Assembly (NCBI GenBank): GCA_944472155.2
Contig: OX235272.1
Location: 96,850,020-96,914,019 of the forward strand
Length of the DNA stretch: 64,000 bases
Source: Trichobilharzia szidati
Lineage: Eukaryota > Platyhelminthes > Trematoda > Strigeidida > Schistosomatidae
Direction: 5' to 3'
Below, piece by piece: positions 35,620 to 48,196 of the stretch (its first letter is position 1; every line of letters starts with the position of its first letter). Position numbers and translations under genes: made by a program. Under the pieces are notes generated by a model. It saw only the letters and a list, made by a program, of their open reading frames with translations, made no database searches and was not told the origin of the DNA.

Positions 35620-36230
35620 ATGTGTTCCCGACCGGAAGCTGCTACCTTGACGTGGTGGTCGGCCTTGAACACCGCAATGACTCAACAAGCTATACCGGCT
35701 GAGACTTATGTCGCTTGAGGTCCTACCATGCCAGAAAGGTTGTTTGGATAGCGGTTAGACAAAAAGCAGTTACCCAACCCAATGCTATGACTCAAAGTAA
35801 ATCACAAAATATCATGCCGGATCGGTCGGGGCCCGGATTAACAACGACCGCGCTTTCTGCTGCCGTGTCACTGGGCAGAAGTGATAAATATGCTACTGAG
35901 ACACACCAAATGAAAAAGAACAAACAAAAACAGGCCGTGTGTGACCGGCCTCAAGCAGTTGTCCCCTGGGCTCTGCGGTCACGCAACCAACTTCCACGGT
36001 GTGAGCAGCCGGGAAGTAACAATCGCCCTCACAATCCGAAGTGCACGCGAAACCTCTCTAATCCTCACTCATCTTTGTCTTCATCTCTATTATCTTGCCT
36101 TCCTTCTACTAATGCAACTCCTCTACTTGATGGCTCTTCACTTCCTCTTCATTCTATGTGCACTGAAAATGACGGAAGCCAAAAAACCACCATCGATAGT
36201 CTCCTAAAATTGTATATGTGTGAATAGTTC
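35620..36230 (+). mobile_element. probable 5' region of an RTE-type LINE
   Basis: A sharply less AT-rich block (GGAAGCTGCTACCTTGACGT, GGTCCTACCATGCCAGAAAG, GGGCTCTGCGGTCACGCAAC) inside AT-rich DNA. It reads like the 5' leader and first codons of schistosome RTE-like LINEs, with an open frame at 35715-36227 ending before any endonuclease motif. The family call rests on my recollection of this repeat. A LINE fragment retaining the 5' end but lacking the body must have been cut after insertion. Confidence 0.45.
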
Positions 36231-37779
36231 TGTAAGAAGGTTGATTATGTCCAAGGCAAACACCTTAGACATCTTTTCTTTCACATTCACTAACTTCTTT
36301 ATAAACATCTTTCGCTTACATTCTAGAGTGACTAACTATGAGTGAACACGAGACTACTACTAAAAGTTCCATTATCAGTTTTCTATCCGTCGTAGAATAT
36401 TTTCATAAATGGAAGGCACAGAACTGGTGTGTTGTAGTGTTCTAAGTAGACTGCTGAATGTATCTCGTGGGAAACAGCCACGTAGAGGAGATTTAACAAA
36501 ACACTGCCCACAATGAAATTAAACTAATCTGACCAAACGGTGACTAAACGATCAGTATGTGTAACCTGATGAATCCCATGTATCACTATTTTTACACTCA
36601 GTAGTTATCTCTACTGCCAACATATTTTGTTTGAGTAGCATCCTGATTGGTAGGACTTTACGTTACTATTGCATATTCGTTAAATTAAGAATACATGTAA
36701 GTTTGAATACTACAGTTCTCAGGAAAGCTTGTACTGAAGGCTTTTATTATATTTCAGATAGGAATTGAGGATAAATTCTTGAGAAATGCCAAATAGAATG
36801 CAGAGAAATAGATAGTAAAGTTATGTGGTGAGAGAAACTCAGTTCACATTTTTGTAGAATACTTTGGCGTTTCTGATCAATAAAGCATACGAAATAGAGA
36901 ATGGGAGAATGTTATACCGTCCCGTTCCTTTCAGCCTTCAAGTTACTTTGCAATTAGAGTTCGAACTCCGTGGACCTACAAAATTCCAAGTTTATGTTTC
37001 CTGACGATCTTGGCTTTTTCATACAGTAATACCCATCTTATTGCATTATTATTTTCAACCAAGATTGTTTATTAAAAATAAATTCGTACGGCTCCTTTCT
37101 CTCGTCTATCTATTCACACCCTGTTTCATCAAGTGTACATTGTGTAACGAATAATCTCTTCCTCTATCCAATGAGTAGAGGCCTCCAAACGATATCAAAA
37201 GTCACCATCCTTGTTTAGTTATTACGGATGTGTGTCTCTTCGACTTCGACATCTCAGGAATCTGTTTGCTACCAGAGAACTAATTCCTTTATTTCGAGTA
37301 CACGGAAGTTACGTTACTTTTATGTGACTCTGATAAAATCTATCTAGACCAAAATTTGAGTTTGGCTACAAAAACTTCACCCTTTGCGATGTAAATTAAT
37401 GCTACGGCACTGGTCTGAGCTACTTACGGTTTAAGAACATTAAATAAAATGTTTTGAATGCGTTCGAACCACTTTTACTATTTGAAAAGTTGCATCAGCT
37501 GCAAATGAATTGGTTGGCAACAAAACCTCTGGATATGTAAACAAAAGGCTTGTGTGGTAGTTGCCACTTCGCATCATCGTTGGCAAATGCGAAATGTCTG
37601 GCGTATCTCTATGTGAAACATAACTGTTGAAGCTATAAAACGATTACAAGTACTAGGCCAGATGTATCTTTGTCCAGATGCTTATACAGAATGGAACCAC
37701 TCCACAAGTAATGTTGAGGTTAGTTGTGGAGTGTTACCACAAATAAATAAGTCTACAGATGATGTTCCTAATCTTTGTC
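36231..37779. other. no feature recognised
   Basis: AT-rich spacer in the loop between the inverted arms. Confidence 0.3.
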
Positions 37780-37965
37780 GGCTGTCACGGTTAAACATAG
37801 TAAGTCATTGTCTTTCTCACAGGACAATGTTAAGTGAATAAAGGTTAGACTGAAAAATATTGAAGGGTGGTCAATTCAAAGTATAAAGTGATTGACTGTT
37901 TGTCTAAGCCATAGAAAGATGTTGATAATGTGAACAGATTCCTCAGAATGCTAAATATTGGTAGA
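37780..37965 (-). repeat. diverged third copy of the outer part of the inverted arm
   Basis: GTGGTCAATTCAAAGTAT, GATTGACTGT and CCTCAGAATGCTAAATATT parallel GTGATCAAATCAAAGAATG, CATTGACTGT and CCTCAGGATGCTAGATAAC of the right arm (38810-38900), same orientation. Roughly 70% similar by eye, so this is an old member of the same repeat family, sitting just inside the right arm. Confidence 0.6.
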
Positions 37966-38058
37966 TGGAGGCATTTAGTGGGAAAAACGTGAAAATGCCC
38001 ATTCCTTACCATCTTTGGATCTCATCATACCCTCTGATAGTAGTTTTAATTTGACTAA

Positions 38059-38893
38059 CCCTTCGCCAGCTACATAAAATCACAAAACAAAATATTATAC
38101 GGGTTTAAAACTATACGACAACTAATCATATGGCTGACTGGTTAGAAACCGGAATTCGAGATATAATTCAGTGATGTCCCTCACATAGGTTTTCACATGG
38201 ATGAAGCTTATTGAAGTGGTGTATATAAGAATGAGTTCCGCCAACCCTATGCAACTGTGGGTATTTGTATCCAAACACACAGGAAGAAGTGCATGTTTAT
38301 CATTATTCCCTTGCGTTCCGAGTGGAACATAGGGCTTCAACAACACATCTCCACTTTGTTCTGTTTTCTGCCGTCCTCTTTAGTTGGGTCCACGATTGAC
38401 CAAACTCTCTCATCTCTTCCCCATACGATCCCCTCCATGTCACCCTGGGACGACCCACTCGTTGCTACCAAGAAATGCATGACTCGACGAAAATTTTTCA
38501 CTGTCAAACTCATCGACCTGATAAATTTATATACTGACAAATAAACCATAGTGATAAGTGAATAATCATCATGTAACAAGATGTACGAAACTACTACATG
38601 GGTTTATACTGTGTCGATGTTATATTGTTAACCTAGAGTGGAACACCGCATGTAATGCTGCCGTAAGATCTGGAGTTATAGGAAAGAAACCCAACTCGAT
38701 TGATCATGCTGTGCATTTTCGTTGACTCAGGCTCATGCCGTAATCACACATGCTGAAACAGTTTTCCCAATCGCGAAATTATAAGTGGATAAAGATCAGA
38801 TGGAAATCATTCCAGGGTGATCAAATCAAAGAATGAAACCATTGACTGTGACAGGCAAATGTGGGTAGTCTGTCTGGAGACCTCAGGATGCTA
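38059..38893 (-). repeat. right arm of the 835-bp inverted duplication
   Basis: Reverse complement of 32265-33099. It lies about 3 kb past the heavy-chain stop codon. It contains the minus-strand RTE 3' end at 38295-38458. Confidence 0.95.
38295..38458 (-). mobile_element. RTE-like LINE 3' end inside the right arm
   Basis: Mirror copy of 32700-32863, with the same C-terminal frame ending LCSTRNARE and the same AATGATAA tail. Confidence 0.8.
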
Positions 38894-41779
38894 GATAACA
38901 ATGATCGAAGGTTTTCGGTGAAACAGATGGAAATATGTCTACGCTTTATCAACTCAGGCGTTCCTAACACTCATTTAACTTCATTTGATTGTTTTCCTTA
39001 CTCTCACATTCATATCTTTCCAGTTTGCAACCAACATATATGTAGCTTCATTTTTTTTATTATGATGTGCTATGATTGGAAAAAAGACTTGATTTTCTAT
39101 ATTGACCTATCATCATCTGATTCATACATTTGTGATATACTGTTTAGTTAGGAATTCATGGGCATAGAGTTGTTGATTCGAGAGCTACAGATCTCACTGC
39201 CTAATTTTTCTGTGAAGTGATCAAAGTCACAACTGACTGGATCGCATTTCGTGAGTGTTTTTTAGTATTTAAGACACTGTCTACAAGCTACATACTTCTA
39301 GGAATGATACTGATTTTGGTGATACAAGTTATTAAGAAGACTGAAATGCATTTGCGTGATCCGCATATCCGGTTTACTCATTATGTAATGTTATAAACCA
39401 CATAACAGGCTTGCATAGACACATTCGCTCATGGACACACCTGTAGTTCTGCATACGTGGTGAAGATCAGTAGCATAACTTTCACCTGACGAAATATGAT
39501 TAATCATTTAAGGAGTTGGGCAGAAGGTGATTGATTTCAATGCAGTAATTCTGTTACATTGCATACCAATTACCTTAGGATGAATCCTCTCTAAAAACCT
39601 ACGATCACCATCTCACCATTCAATCAGCGGGTCAGAATCCAACTTCTGTTAATTCACGGTGGGCAATTAGAATTAATGACAAAAACCCAACCATGAAGTG
39701 CTTTCAAGAGTCCTTGTTATTTTCAGCCCCATACCTCTATCATCCTTGAAAATAATTTAGCCAGAAATAATGGAAGTTATGTAACTTTTATAACGTACAG
39801 AAATATGAAATTTCAAACGAGTTTGAAATGAGCAAGTGATGAGAGATTGAAGTTGCCTGTATCATGTCATGTGGATGATAACCAAAGTGAATATTTTATT
39901 CATATTTGATAAAAATTAAACGAAAATATTCTAGATAATTGTATTCTTAAAAGAAATTTTTGAAGTGAAGGGAATAGACTTCACTTTGTATGAAGGAAAT
40001 TACTCACAACATGAGTGTCATGCTAACAATTGAAAGTTTAGAGGTGCTCAGTATAAGCTGTCTTAAAACAGGACGAGTAATTTGAAATGAATAAAATGAA
40101 CTGGACAATATAAGTAGGTGAAAAATACATCCACAATGCATGACGTTATATACTACTGATTGAATGACACGAATAGTTGAACGCCATTCACATCAACCAG
40201 TAGTGCTTGCTAACCAGATCTAAGTGATCTAAACATAAGACGGCCTTTTCTCTCGCTCGAGGCCCAGCTCACCATTGAATAGTTCAGACAGTCGAATCAG
40301 TTCAAACCACCTGAATTCTAGCTATCTGCTTGAGCGAACAAGTGATAGCTTGCAAGCACAACTGGTTGGTGTTAGTGGTATACAACTACTCTTCTTAGTC
40401 AATCAGTAGTATATGGTGTCACGATTTATGCTTGCCTCCTTGAATGCCATTTATACCATTAGGCAGATGACATTCTGTGATCTGAATAATTTCAGTTTTG
40501 AAAGGAAACTGTTGTGAAATTCCACTTCGAACTGTTTGAATTGAGAATAAAATGTATCCATCAATCGAAGAGGTGCAATCATATCGAAAGAGAATGAAGA
40601 CAAATGTATGTGAAGCTAAAATTTATTTTTACTGATTAGCATATTAAAAGAATGAATTGAATTCCATTCATCTCATTGTGCTACTGAGTATTAATGTAAT
40701 ACTTCTGTTGACTCCCACATTACTAACAAGTTTCTTAGAATAGGATGTATGTAGTAAAAGTGATCGGTGAGATTCAGTCTTTCCAATGGGAGGGAGTCTT
40801 CGTTTCAAAGTTCGGTATCGAGGAGGGCTTTGTAAGGATATATTAATGTCATATCTTTCATGCTGGATTGCTAATTAGTGTTGTAAACTACGAATAAGTA
40901 AGAACCAGTCACCATACAACATTGAAGTAGTCAAATTATACAGACTAACAGTCTGAATGTACAATTCACAAGTGAAATGTATAAATTATTCATCTGACAG
41001 CTTGAAATACAAGATAATGACATTCACGAAATATCTTGATAACATAACTCAGTCACAAGATAAGCATTACAGAATACAAAACTGCAGATATGATGATGCT
41101 TCGAAAATTCGAATTTCTGTAGAATACGTGCAAAGCAACCTAGTTATCTAAAACAAAAAATTACTAAGTTGACATGTTTGATTGTTTTCAGATTATATTT
41201 TTTCATTATCAAACAGTCACACTATGACGTGATTTGTAGCATGTTTGAATACAGTACACTTAATCACATCCATTATTACTATTTAGGTCAAAGTAATGAT
41301 AATCATTTATAATTAGTGTGATCTAGACGAAGGCTATTCAAATGCATCTAACAGACTATTTAAACTTTTGATTAATGAAGCAGTTTCATGGAATGACCGA
41401 ATATAGTGAGGTTACTTCCTGAAAAGATTAGTGTATTAGATAGTGAAAAATGAATCTATTGTTAACTTTCTATGAGACTGATATTGTCAGGTGAATTAAG
41501 GCTAATCTAATTTATTCTGATTGAAGTAATATAATATTCGTCTAACTGCAGCATTAAATCATTATTCATTTCCATTTATGTCACATAGTACCGTGAAGTC
41601 TACATTTCAACTACTATTTCAATTCATTCATCGAGATTCCCCAATATTGGGATAGATTCATAAAACATTAACTAGTGAATAGAACCTCTGTCGTGTCATT
41701 ATGTTTCGCAATCAAAAACCAACAAGCTGGAAGTAGAAGCAGAGAAGACATGACTCCAAGTAAGCATAGAGAAGATAGA
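38894..41779. other. no supported gene
   Basis: AT-rich. A somewhat GC-richer patch at 40190-40400 (GACGGCCTTTTCTCTCGCTC) may be an eroded repeat, but I could not name it. Confidence 0.3.
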
Positions 41780-42475
41780 GTTGATGAAGATACCTAACCG
41801 ACAGCGAGTACCAGTCACTATCAGCGAGAGAAATTTGAAGGAAGTCATCGTTGTTACTAAGCTAGATAGCATCTTTCCATCTAAAGGTGGGATTGATTTG
41901 ATTTCAAAGCCGGCATGGATAGGCAAATCAAAACAAATCTTCATTACCCTAAAATCAATGTGGAAATTTTCTACACTCCGAGCAACTTGGAAGATCCAGA
42001 TCTTCAGTGTTATTATCAAGTCAGTGATTCTATATGGTTCAGAGAATTGGTATATGCGTCACGAAAACCATTTCCAACAGGCTACTTCAGTCCTTTGTCA
42101 ACAGCTGACTTTGGCTGTTACTGAAGATCAGATGACTAGAAAGAATAAGCAACAGGGAACTCTGATAACGAGCCAACCAGCAATCCACTGCTCAACAAAT
42201 ATGCAGAAGAAAACTGAGATGGACTGAAAATGTTCTGAGAAGATAGTTGAGTGATATCACACTTCAGACCTTCAAGTGCAGATAGAATTGCAAATGATGA
42301 GATGAGTGTCGAAGAGTAACATGGAGGACTTCATGTAAAGGGAAAGTGAGATCGTGTGGACAACTATGGAGTCAGCTAAACAGGACTGAGAAGAACAGGA
42401 TGAAAGGGAGGTGTGCTGCCGAATCCCTATTTTGCACTCGGAACTCAAGGAAATAATGGAATGATAATTTTAGCG
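41780..42475 (+). pseudogene. RTE-like LINE fragment, RT C-terminus to 3' end, decayed
   Basis: The plus-strand frame 41781-42227 matches the RTE thumb and connection region: KQIFITLKSMWKF, WKIQIFSVIIKSVILYGSEN (the ILYGxExW signature). It continues through frameshifts and stops to a 3' end like the arms' element: the TGGAGGACTTC block at about 42330 and GCACTCGGAACTCAAGG, with tail AATAATGGAATGATAA. It is older than the inverted-arm copies. Confidence 0.75.
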
Positions 42476-42757
42476 CTATGGATGATGATAATATTTGCAA
42501 GATCATCTTTAGTAGACTGTACCTAGAAATTTTGTTTACCATGTCCCAAATCTGAGTGCAGGACAGAAAATAAGAAATTTCTTATAGAATCAAGAGTGAC
42601 ATTCAGATCATTATGCAGATGTAAAGAGATACACTTCTGTGCAATAATTCAAGTTAATTAGTAAATGAGTTAATATTCCACCATTCAGAAAGACCACCTG
42701 AATGTATCCAGCTAACTATATAAAAGGTAGACGAATAATTTCAAGCGAACTTCTTTG

Positions 42758-42783
42758 TATATATATATATATATATATATATA
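42758..42783. repeat. (TA)13 microsatellite
   Basis: Uninterrupted TA dinucleotide run. Confidence 0.95.
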
Positions 42784-44374
42784 CTTGATGCTTTGTTTCC
42801 CTCCAGAATCTGTGAATTGGAATGGTTTCAACTTATTTACAGAATTCACTTATAATCTCGTCTGTTTGTGTTATATACACATCATTCAATCGCCTATTTT
42901 CAAATATTTCACTACAAGGACAACTGGAGCTCCAGGAATAGCCTCACCTGTATGCTTTAACCAGCCAACCGACACGACACACTGAAGTATATCAGGAAGC
43001 GACGTAAAAGTGTATAATTATGACAACAGACAGTACGAATTTAGGTGCGCAGATTAAAGGAACAAGTTCAATGTTTAATCACTTATGTTCACTTCATCTA
43101 CATAGTTCGATAAAGAGTCAGCTACATTCACGTGGCCCATATCATAAATACAAGGTAAAAGAGGAATACCATTATATCAAAATTATGAAGTATACATATT
43201 AGTTTCGCAAGTGTTGAGACAAGTTGTCAAATGTATTCAAATGATGACTTATATGAGCTGATTGGTGAATAACTCAATGACAGGTGTTTATTTTGTTTTA
43301 CCAGCCAGATAAAGACTATTTCTACTTAAACTATGAGGAATTATTTTCAGTATTTTAAACAACTTAAATTGCTTCATTGTTTTTCTGTTTTAGGTGAATA
43401 AACGGAGTGATATTTTCTCATTTTGCATTGACTATGTGCTTCAAATGAAAATGCACATCGTACGAAATTTCTGTGCTTTGTATGAAGTTGTGTTAAGATA
43501 ACTTACAATAACAAGTACATTCGTTGTGTATATGTAATAATTTCGCAGCTGTCGCAGAAGATATGTGGATAACAATCTCTCATATCTGATAACAACTGTG
43601 ATTTGAAAGCACCTTGAAGTTGTTCAGTGACAGACATCCTGCTATCCTATTTACGTTCGAAATATAGACAGATAGCAAAATATCTTTCCCTGACGCGCTA
43701 CTCACAAGAAGAGCCAATGGATCCTTGAAAAGACTAATTTACAAAAATTCGACATGGACTGGGCAACTTATTAAATTTCACAGTTATATTCCCACTGACA
43801 GACTAAAGAAATTTAGTTTGTTTCGTCTCAACATATGTCGGGAAAATTTTTAGTGGAAAGCGTTGATGAAAAGCTTAGACATGGATACCCAATACGATTT
43901 GTCGGGGCTAATAGTATACTATTTGGAAAATAGTACAGAATTGAATAAATTACCAAAGAAGGTGTTGCACTTAAATTTGGAATTTAGAGGTAACTTTGAC
44001 AGCGAGTTCTTAAAAAACCGTTCATGAAGTCATTACGGAAAACATTTTTTTACTGACTCTCTACGAATAAATTATTGATGCCGTCCACTGACACACCTTA
44101 ATTCTAGAGATACTTTAACTTCATTGTTTAATTCCATACCCACTTAGATGTTAACCTGCTGTTGTAGAGCTCAAAAAATAACACATTCACCGAGAAACAT
44201 ATCCTGCAGTGTTCGAGAACACCTCCTTGCTGTGCTGATGGAGAGTAGGGGTGAGAAAGATTAGATTATGACCATACAGTTACTGAAGCATTCTTCAGCA
44301 TTATCTACAAGGTCCGATGACATTCTTAAAAAGGTGAGCAAGTTCCACTTCTTCGTGTAGAGGAAGTTCTGACG
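42784..44374. other. no feature recognised
   Basis: AT-rich; only short frames without recognisable domains. Confidence 0.3.
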
Positions 44375-44393
44375 ATATATATATATATATATA
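44375..44393. repeat. (TA)9 microsatellite
   Basis: TA run, followed by an imperfect TA-rich palindrome to about 44417. Confidence 0.9.
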
Positions 44394-45223
44394 ACATATA
44401 CATATATATAGTTATATAACATAAAGTCGGAACTTTGTACAGAAAAACATTTTGTGCAGTCTGTTTCACTACCTTAGTCTTAATCTTACCATGTGATTTA
44501 AGAAATTTCTTCATTCATCTTTGTCCTATGTTATTCCATTTTGTTTTGTCTTATTTCGTTTTACTTTATCACATTCTAACATTTTGTTTTTATAAGCGGT
44601 ATTTTTCATCTTATTTTCCCATTCTACTGAATTTGACCTCATAAATTCGCATATTGAAGTTTCCCCTTTCCGAAAGTACGTAATCTGTCTATAAAAATTA
44701 GCATTATAATGTCTAAAGAATATTGTGTTGGCCTACCTTTATTCGTTTATATTTTCAATCAATCGTGATTCATAAGCATCTCAACACTTTAGTATTTCCA
44801 CTCACTGTGGGAATTTAATACACAGAAATCTCATGTTAGTATCTGTTGTAGTCCATTTTATAAATACTCTTGTATAGTTATGAAAATGAAATCTGTATTT
44901 GATGTCTCAGTGGGGATGATTAATTTAATTATTCACATGCAACGGGAGTTTCTGTAAGAATTATGAATTCGAACATTTCACACAGACATTAGGAACACAA
45001 TTATTCTCTGTTTACGTGTAAAATAACATTTTTTATGTACTTTTGAAGCAACTGTTCTATAAATTGAGGGTAATATTATTTGGCTTTAATTTTAACTGTT
45101 TTTGCCTCAGCCTTCATTAGTTAACGCAATTTACTAAGTACTGAAATTTCGAAGTGAATAAACAAATCTAAAATGCATGAGAATATCAACCAAGACCTCT
45201 TAACAAAAGAAAAATATATTTTT
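44394..45223. other. no feature recognised
   Basis: AT-rich spacer. Confidence 0.3.
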
Positions 45224-45302
45224 AATTGGTAGATGGTGACTAGCAGTGGAATCCAGGATGCGCATTTCGTCCTATTTGGGACTCGTCATTGGATGTACCT
45301 GC
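45224..45302 (-). repeat. Smalpha-type SINE 3' part with degraded hammerhead ribozyme
   Basis: On the minus strand: GGTACATCCA, then ATGACGAG, a perfect stem II (GTCCCAAATAGGAC), GAAA, TGCGCA, TC|CTGGATTCC and the SINE end ACTGCTAGTCACCATC. The order is that of the type I hammerhead known from Schistosoma Smalpha repeats. One base is missing before the core, and C3 of CUGANGA is A, so cleavage is probably lost. The tRNA-like head is absent (5'-truncated). Confidence 0.85.
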
Positions 45303-45449
45303 AAAAAAGAAAAATATAGTTGAATATTTCGATTGTCAAATAGCATGTTATTTAGTTAAAGATGTTAAGTAAAAGGTATGTGAAAAGAACTCCGTAAACT
45401 CCTTATGGACGTATATTTTTGTGTCAAATTATCACTTCAGTGTCGATTG

Positions 45450-45890
45450 TGTCACAAAGCAACATGAGTTAGAGGAACACTGGAAACCACGGAGCACTGG
45501 GGGAAATCCACATTGAAATTAATCCAGATGTCTATAAAACACAGTCTAAAAGTTAATCTCTAGTTCACTAGTGGCTACTGTATGGGTGTCCCCAGCCTAC
45601 AATGGGAAGTTGTGGCCACTGGGATTCACCACGTCAGAATGCCCATAGATGGCACTGACTGGTCGTTGCGCTATATTGTGAGCTGACAGAAAGTGGAATC
45701 AACAGGCCACTAAATTCTGACCCAGTGACTGAAAAGTCAATGAGCTGGCCTCGAAACCCCAAGGTCCTGGGTTCGATCCCTGGTGGATTTGTTGGTGCAC
45801 AATACTAAGGAAACCCAAACAAAGATGAAACAACTCTTCAGTGTTCTCTAGTTTTCAATGATTCTCGAGATGATGGTGGTTCGTGACGTA
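45450..45890 (+). repeat. tRNA-like-headed repeat with a second hammerhead-like motif
   Basis: A moderately GC-rich unit with a pol III B-box-like GGTTCGATCCC at about 45771, preceded by CTGGCCTCGAAACCCC. Downstream, GCACAATACTAAGGAAACCC, then GATGAAACAA and CTTCAGTGTTC, lie where a hammerhead core (CUGANGA / stem II / GAAAC / stem I return) would be. Core bases are mutated (CTAAGGA). I recall related schistosome repeats with CTGAGGA at this place, but this must be checked. Confidence 0.45.
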
Positions 45891-46462
45891 TTTCGCCTTA
45901 AAATTTATTCAAATCCGTCAAAACCTTTAGCCCGAGATTATAAATTTTCAGTTTGCTGATGCTACACAGCAGAAAAGACAACTCTCTTGGGATCTTGTCG
46001 AAAAATATGATTGTGGTATTTTTCAATAAACGGGTCGAATTGATTATGAAGTGATTAGTCTACATTTGCTTTATCTAGTTCGCGTCCAGGAATGCGGCAA
46101 AGAACAGGACTCCTACGGTGCGACTAAATTCATGAGTGAGTTCTGAATGGCTCAGTCACAGCAGCTTACCAGTCATATACTAGAAGATTGTTATCAGTTC
46201 GTTTTTGGTTCGTTCCATGAAACACTGTATGAATCCAATCTTTTTGGTGACTTTCCAAAATGTCACCAGCAACACATCTCCCTGCCTCTGTTGTCTTGAA
46301 GATTTCTTCAAAACATTGCTGCCAGTTTCTGGAGCACTCTTTTATTTCATACTTTTCTGAATGAAATTAAGTTAATAACCATTTTACTATGAAAGATTTC
46401 ATTGGGCCTAATTCATACATACGAGAGCAACCTATTGTGCAACGGCTGTCAGATATTATTTA
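45891..46462. other. no feature recognised
   Basis: Spacer between two SINE-like units. Confidence 0.3.
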
Positions 46463-46640
46463 AGCAGCCCAAATAGCTTAGTAGATAACTCTTTGGCCTT
46501 TGAAACAATGTTTACAGGGTTTGAGTGTTGGTGGAGCACCACTCACTCACTAGGAGATTAAGGTACATCCAAATGACGAGTCTCAAATAGAAGTAAATAT
46601 GCATCCTGGATCCCAGTGCTAGCCACTATTCACCAAATTA
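46463..46640 (+). repeat. Smalpha-type SINE, tRNA-like head plus degraded hammerhead
   Basis: A-box-like AATAGCTTAGTAGATAACTC and B-box-like GGGTTTGAGTGTTGG, then the hammerhead segment from GGTACATCCA at 46570: ATGACGAG, GTCTCAAATAGAAG, GTAAA (the GAAA is broken), ATGCATCCTGGATCCC and GTGCTAGCCAC. Core and stem II are both damaged. Confidence 0.75.
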
Positions 46641-48196
46641 CTTCAAGTTAACCCGTAGATATCGTCGAAGCGTCCCTATGAAGAGCCGACTATAGCGGTG
46701 CAATCGGTCAATAGGAAAATAACAAATTCACTTAAATTAATTGATCTCTTTGTATTTTCTTAACCAGCAAAACTATAAGTTTCGAGGGGCAATTTATGCT
46801 TGGTGCTGTGAAATAAAATTCGAAAACTGCAAAGACATAAACAAACCAGTGGCCTATTCTGAATGAAAATCCTGCTGCTAAAATACTGTGGTCATATTAT
46901 AATGAACTTGAAACAAATGATGAAGACAGAATAAACTTAGTGTCAATTCAAAGGGTGATAAGTGATAATGATTTGAAGTAAACTAGGTGAAAGGCAGTGG
47001 GATGGACATTATAAGACATGAAAGTATAAGATGTTGACCTCGTGTTAGGCCAAGGTGAACATAGGGGATGAATGTACTATTTCACATGCATGGGTTGGTT
47101 AAGTTTGCTCATACTCACCCTTTTTATTATACTACACTGGTTGATAATTTAAAAGTTTCAGGCTACTATTTCCCATTACCGATATGAAAACAATCACTTC
47201 GTAATGGATCTAGTGTCAAGTTCATCAATATGTAGTGGTAAATAATTTCAGAAAATCAACAGTCCACAGCTGAATCGATATTTGATACTTGGCGATGACT
47301 TTCAGTTTTTTAGTGGACTTGTTAGGCCAAAGGCGTCCTAAACATTTGGCCTAATTTCGTGTCTTTTTTGCACCGTCTCCGTTTATAGAAGTGTAGATCC
47401 AGGTTTGGTAGCGTAGGTCCTGAAAATGGATTTCCCTTTTTCACAGCCAAATTGTTGTCCTTCCGCTGCCTTGCACACTATTTCTGATGCGATGTTATAT
47501 CGGTACACTTGATTTGGGGAATAACACATTATTATATCACCTTGCTAGTCAAAAACTATATTTCGTTTCTACAGATACAGATCTATGGTTAAAGCTAACT
47601 TTTGTATTCATTCATTAAAATAGTGCATATCTGTTACTCCACGAAGACATTCAATTTATAAGTCAGGGGCATAGCAGTTAATTCAGTGACACACGAATTC
47701 TCATTTCCATCACTTTGCGATATATCGCTGACCCTCTCCAGGGGTAAGAACAGATACTTTCTGGTGGAGCCATACACTTATAAGTTATCAAAAGACTATG
47801 TTTTTATAAAAATAATTGACAATTTCGTGAGTGCTATTCAATGAGATGATATTAACTTTCTGGCTTCGTCTTCCTGAAGTGATAATCACATATGAATACT
47901 TCTGATTTTAAATAACTTAATTCATGTGAAGCTGTTGATACCAGATTTTTTGTTGAGTTAATTGGATTTTCACACTATGGTCTAAAAATGCTGGAATGAA
48001 TTTTTAAAGCAACGATTAGTAACTATGGCGATTACTCATTTGATATTCTGCTAATGTTCGCTTACAGAATTTTCGCTTTTGTGTTACTTCTCAACTTGAG
48101 TATAGCTGCGTGTGAACCATACTTTATTACTGTGGAAACATAATCATCGAATCTCACTTTAACTTCTTCAAGGAGATTTTTTTTCATTCGTCTGGT
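46641..48196. other. no supported gene
   Basis: The first ~60 bp (AGATATCGTCGAAGCGTCCC) also occur after the SINE at 53640-53700, so the repeat unit extends past the hammerhead. The remainder is featureless AT-rich DNA. Confidence 0.35.
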
